Assembly (NCBI GenBank): GCA_911728435.2 | Contig: OU452213.1 | Coordinates: 4,629,834-4,693,833, forward strand | Source: Apoderus coryli | Lineage: Eukaryota > Arthropoda > Insecta > Coleoptera > Attelabidae | DNA length: 64,000 bases | Reading direction: 5' to 3' | Shown: piece after piece, positions 62,501 to 64,000 of the stretch | Layout: each line of letters opens with the position of its first letter | How positions within the stretch are numbered: the first letter of the stretch is position 1 | Notes under the pieces: generated by a model | The model's input: the letters and a program-made list of their open reading frames with translations, nothing else | What the model was told of the DNA's origin: nothing | Databases searched by the model: none | Translations under genes and position numbers: made by a program

Positions 62501-63893
62501 TTGAAAGAAAGATGGAGCTGGTGTGGGTAGAAAACGCAACAAGTGCATTGTACTTATAGAGGAACATATTAATTTGCTTAAAAAAAATAGTTTTTATTAA
62601 AAATACTTGGGAATTTCGAAAGATGACATTAATTCGTGGAATTATCATGAAAATAACTTACCAATAGCGCGAAAATTCTATAAAATATAAAAATATTGGA
62701 AGGATATGCTCTAGAAAAAAACACAAAATTTATAAAAATATTTATTTATTAATCAGTTTTGGTATTTTTATTGACTTCTATCAAATTAATATGAGAGAAT
62801 ATGAATGAATATAAAAATGTATACAGTAATGGTTTTAGATAATATACAGGGTGAGTCATTAGTGGGTAATACTTCGATATTATTATTGTTTAAAATAAGT
62901 TATATAGGTTGTCTTATGCTACAGATTTTAAAGTTATTTGTTCTTATATGGTGGCTCATGTTATCAGGGTGAATCCATCATATATTAATAATGTAATCCT
63001 ATACAGGGTGATTTTTGAAGACCGCGCATTACAAGTTTTCTTACTACCGATTGGAGTATAATGTTTAACGTTGATAGGCGTTTACAGAAAGACAAGGGCG
63101 TGATAAAAATCACCTTTATGTCTTATTAATACAGAGTGTCCAAGAAACAATATCAATTTTGTTAGATTAAATGAGAACCAATATAACAAAAGACCGTAGC
63201 GGTATTACTTGCTTCTAGTAGAATATGTCATTGCCTGTAACCTTTGCTTACACTTATATATTAAATTCTCAATAAATTTATCAAAACATATTCATGTTCT
63301 AGCGTGCCAAGAAGGTGTTCGATCCATCTGACACTCATGTACCGAAGAAACGTGGTCGACCAGCCGGTTCACTAAATCGTGCCACAATCGAACGTCGTTT
63401 AGCGAAAAGTACGTCTGGTACTGGTAACGAAGACAGTCGACCAACTTCACGATCATCTAGCTGCAGTGGCAAAGATCAATCTGGAGTATGTTCCGTATGT
63501 CATGTACAAAACAAGAAAGGACCAAATGATCGGTTGGTGTCGTGTAGAGAATGTAGTAACAAAGGTAATTATAATGGCATATTTCTTGATAGGCTGTTTA
63601 AATTTGGTTTTCAAATATTATAAACGAAACGAGGCTTCAAAAATCTCGAACGGATTTGTGTACATTTTACTCTAAACTTTTCAACATTGCTGATGAAAAG
63701 TTGTAAAATGCAACAAAATTGGGCCTTTCCATTTGTAACCTCGACATATTCGCATAATTTACATCGTTTCTTATTTTTAGCACATTACAGTTGCCTCAAC
63801 GGAGATGACATGATGTTGAAATTGCATCCAGACAACACATGGCAGTGTCCACATTGTAAGACATGTGCCGTTTGCTACGAGACTTCTGATGCG
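59590..63893 (+). CDS. enok: KAT6/enok-type MYST histone acetyltransferase, 5' part
   Basis: Exons 59590-60369 (260 codons, phase 0), 63303-63564 and 63781-63893; the gene runs off the window. Exon 1 copy 2 encodes the same two winged-helix regions as copy 1. Exon 2 adds an AT-hook-like VPKKRGRPAGS, a serine-rich stretch and the start of a PHD finger (VCSVCHVQNKKGPNDRLVSC). Exon 3 completes it (AHYSCLNGDDM, WQCPHCKTCAVC) and begins a second finger, the tandem PHD arrangement of MOZ/MORF/Enok. The MYST catalytic domain is expected beyond 64000. In animals these enzymes acetylate H3K23/H3K14. Identification rests on the winged helix plus double PHD order. Confidence 0.85.
60370..63302. other. 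KAT6 intron 1, AT-rich, with TACAGGGTG ends
   Basis: There are no exons visible. Short-element ends occur at about 62843 (ATACAGGGTGAGTC), 63003 and 63131. The rest is very AT-rich. Confidence 0.55.
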
Positions 63894-64000
63894 GTAAGTT
63901 TCTATTTGCTGACTTCCATTGCCTTGACAATGATTGCAGTCGATACGATGCCAACTATTTATATATTGAGCCTTGGCAATCTTTTACCACAATTACCAAT

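Overview
The window is AT-rich animal nuclear DNA with spliced genes (GT-AG introns) and dense transposon debris. A pickpocket-type DEG/ENaC channel points to an arthropod. The many short elements ending in TATACAGGGTG, and the abundant Jockey/CR1, RTE and mariner relics, suggest an insect, perhaps a beetle; that last step is inference. All gene models were built by hand from reading frames, splice sites and phase. No search was run.

Layout. 1-9.2 kb is repeat-rich: a mariner copy with transposase relic, a long LINE reverse-transcriptase ORF whose 3' tail is split by a 1.86-kb long-inverted-repeat element, an RTE fragment and an R1/I-like fragment. 9.3-16.8 kb (+) holds the 3' part of a pickpocket-like sodium channel gene. 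16.9-17.4 kb (-) is COX20. 18.2-24.1 kb (+) is COX15, head-to-head with COX20; both act in cytochrome c oxidase assembly. 24.1-28.0 kb is intergenic repeat debris, including a piggyBac-type MITE. 28.0-35.9 kb (-) is SUPT7L, a SAGA/STAGA histone-fold subunit, with a Transib element in its third intron. 37.1-51.0 kb (+) is a complete NSF gene (15 coding exons, 740 aa), head-to-head with SUPT7L, with 41-bp minisatellite arrays in two neighbouring introns. 51.0-55.8 kb is mostly repeats around one small coiled-coil gene. 55.8 kb to the end (+) is the 5' part of a KAT6/enok-type MYST acetyltransferase gene whose promoter and first coding exon are duplicated in tandem.

Five housekeeping or signalling gene models rest on exon phases that close exactly: COX20 (116 aa), COX15 (422 aa), SUPT7L (430 aa), NSF (740 aa) and the channel 3' exons. 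The most notable observations are the duplicated KAT6 first exon, the Transib copy with RSS-like ends and a missing catalytic core, the minisatellites flanking the NSF P-loop exon, and the divergent COX20/COX15 pair.
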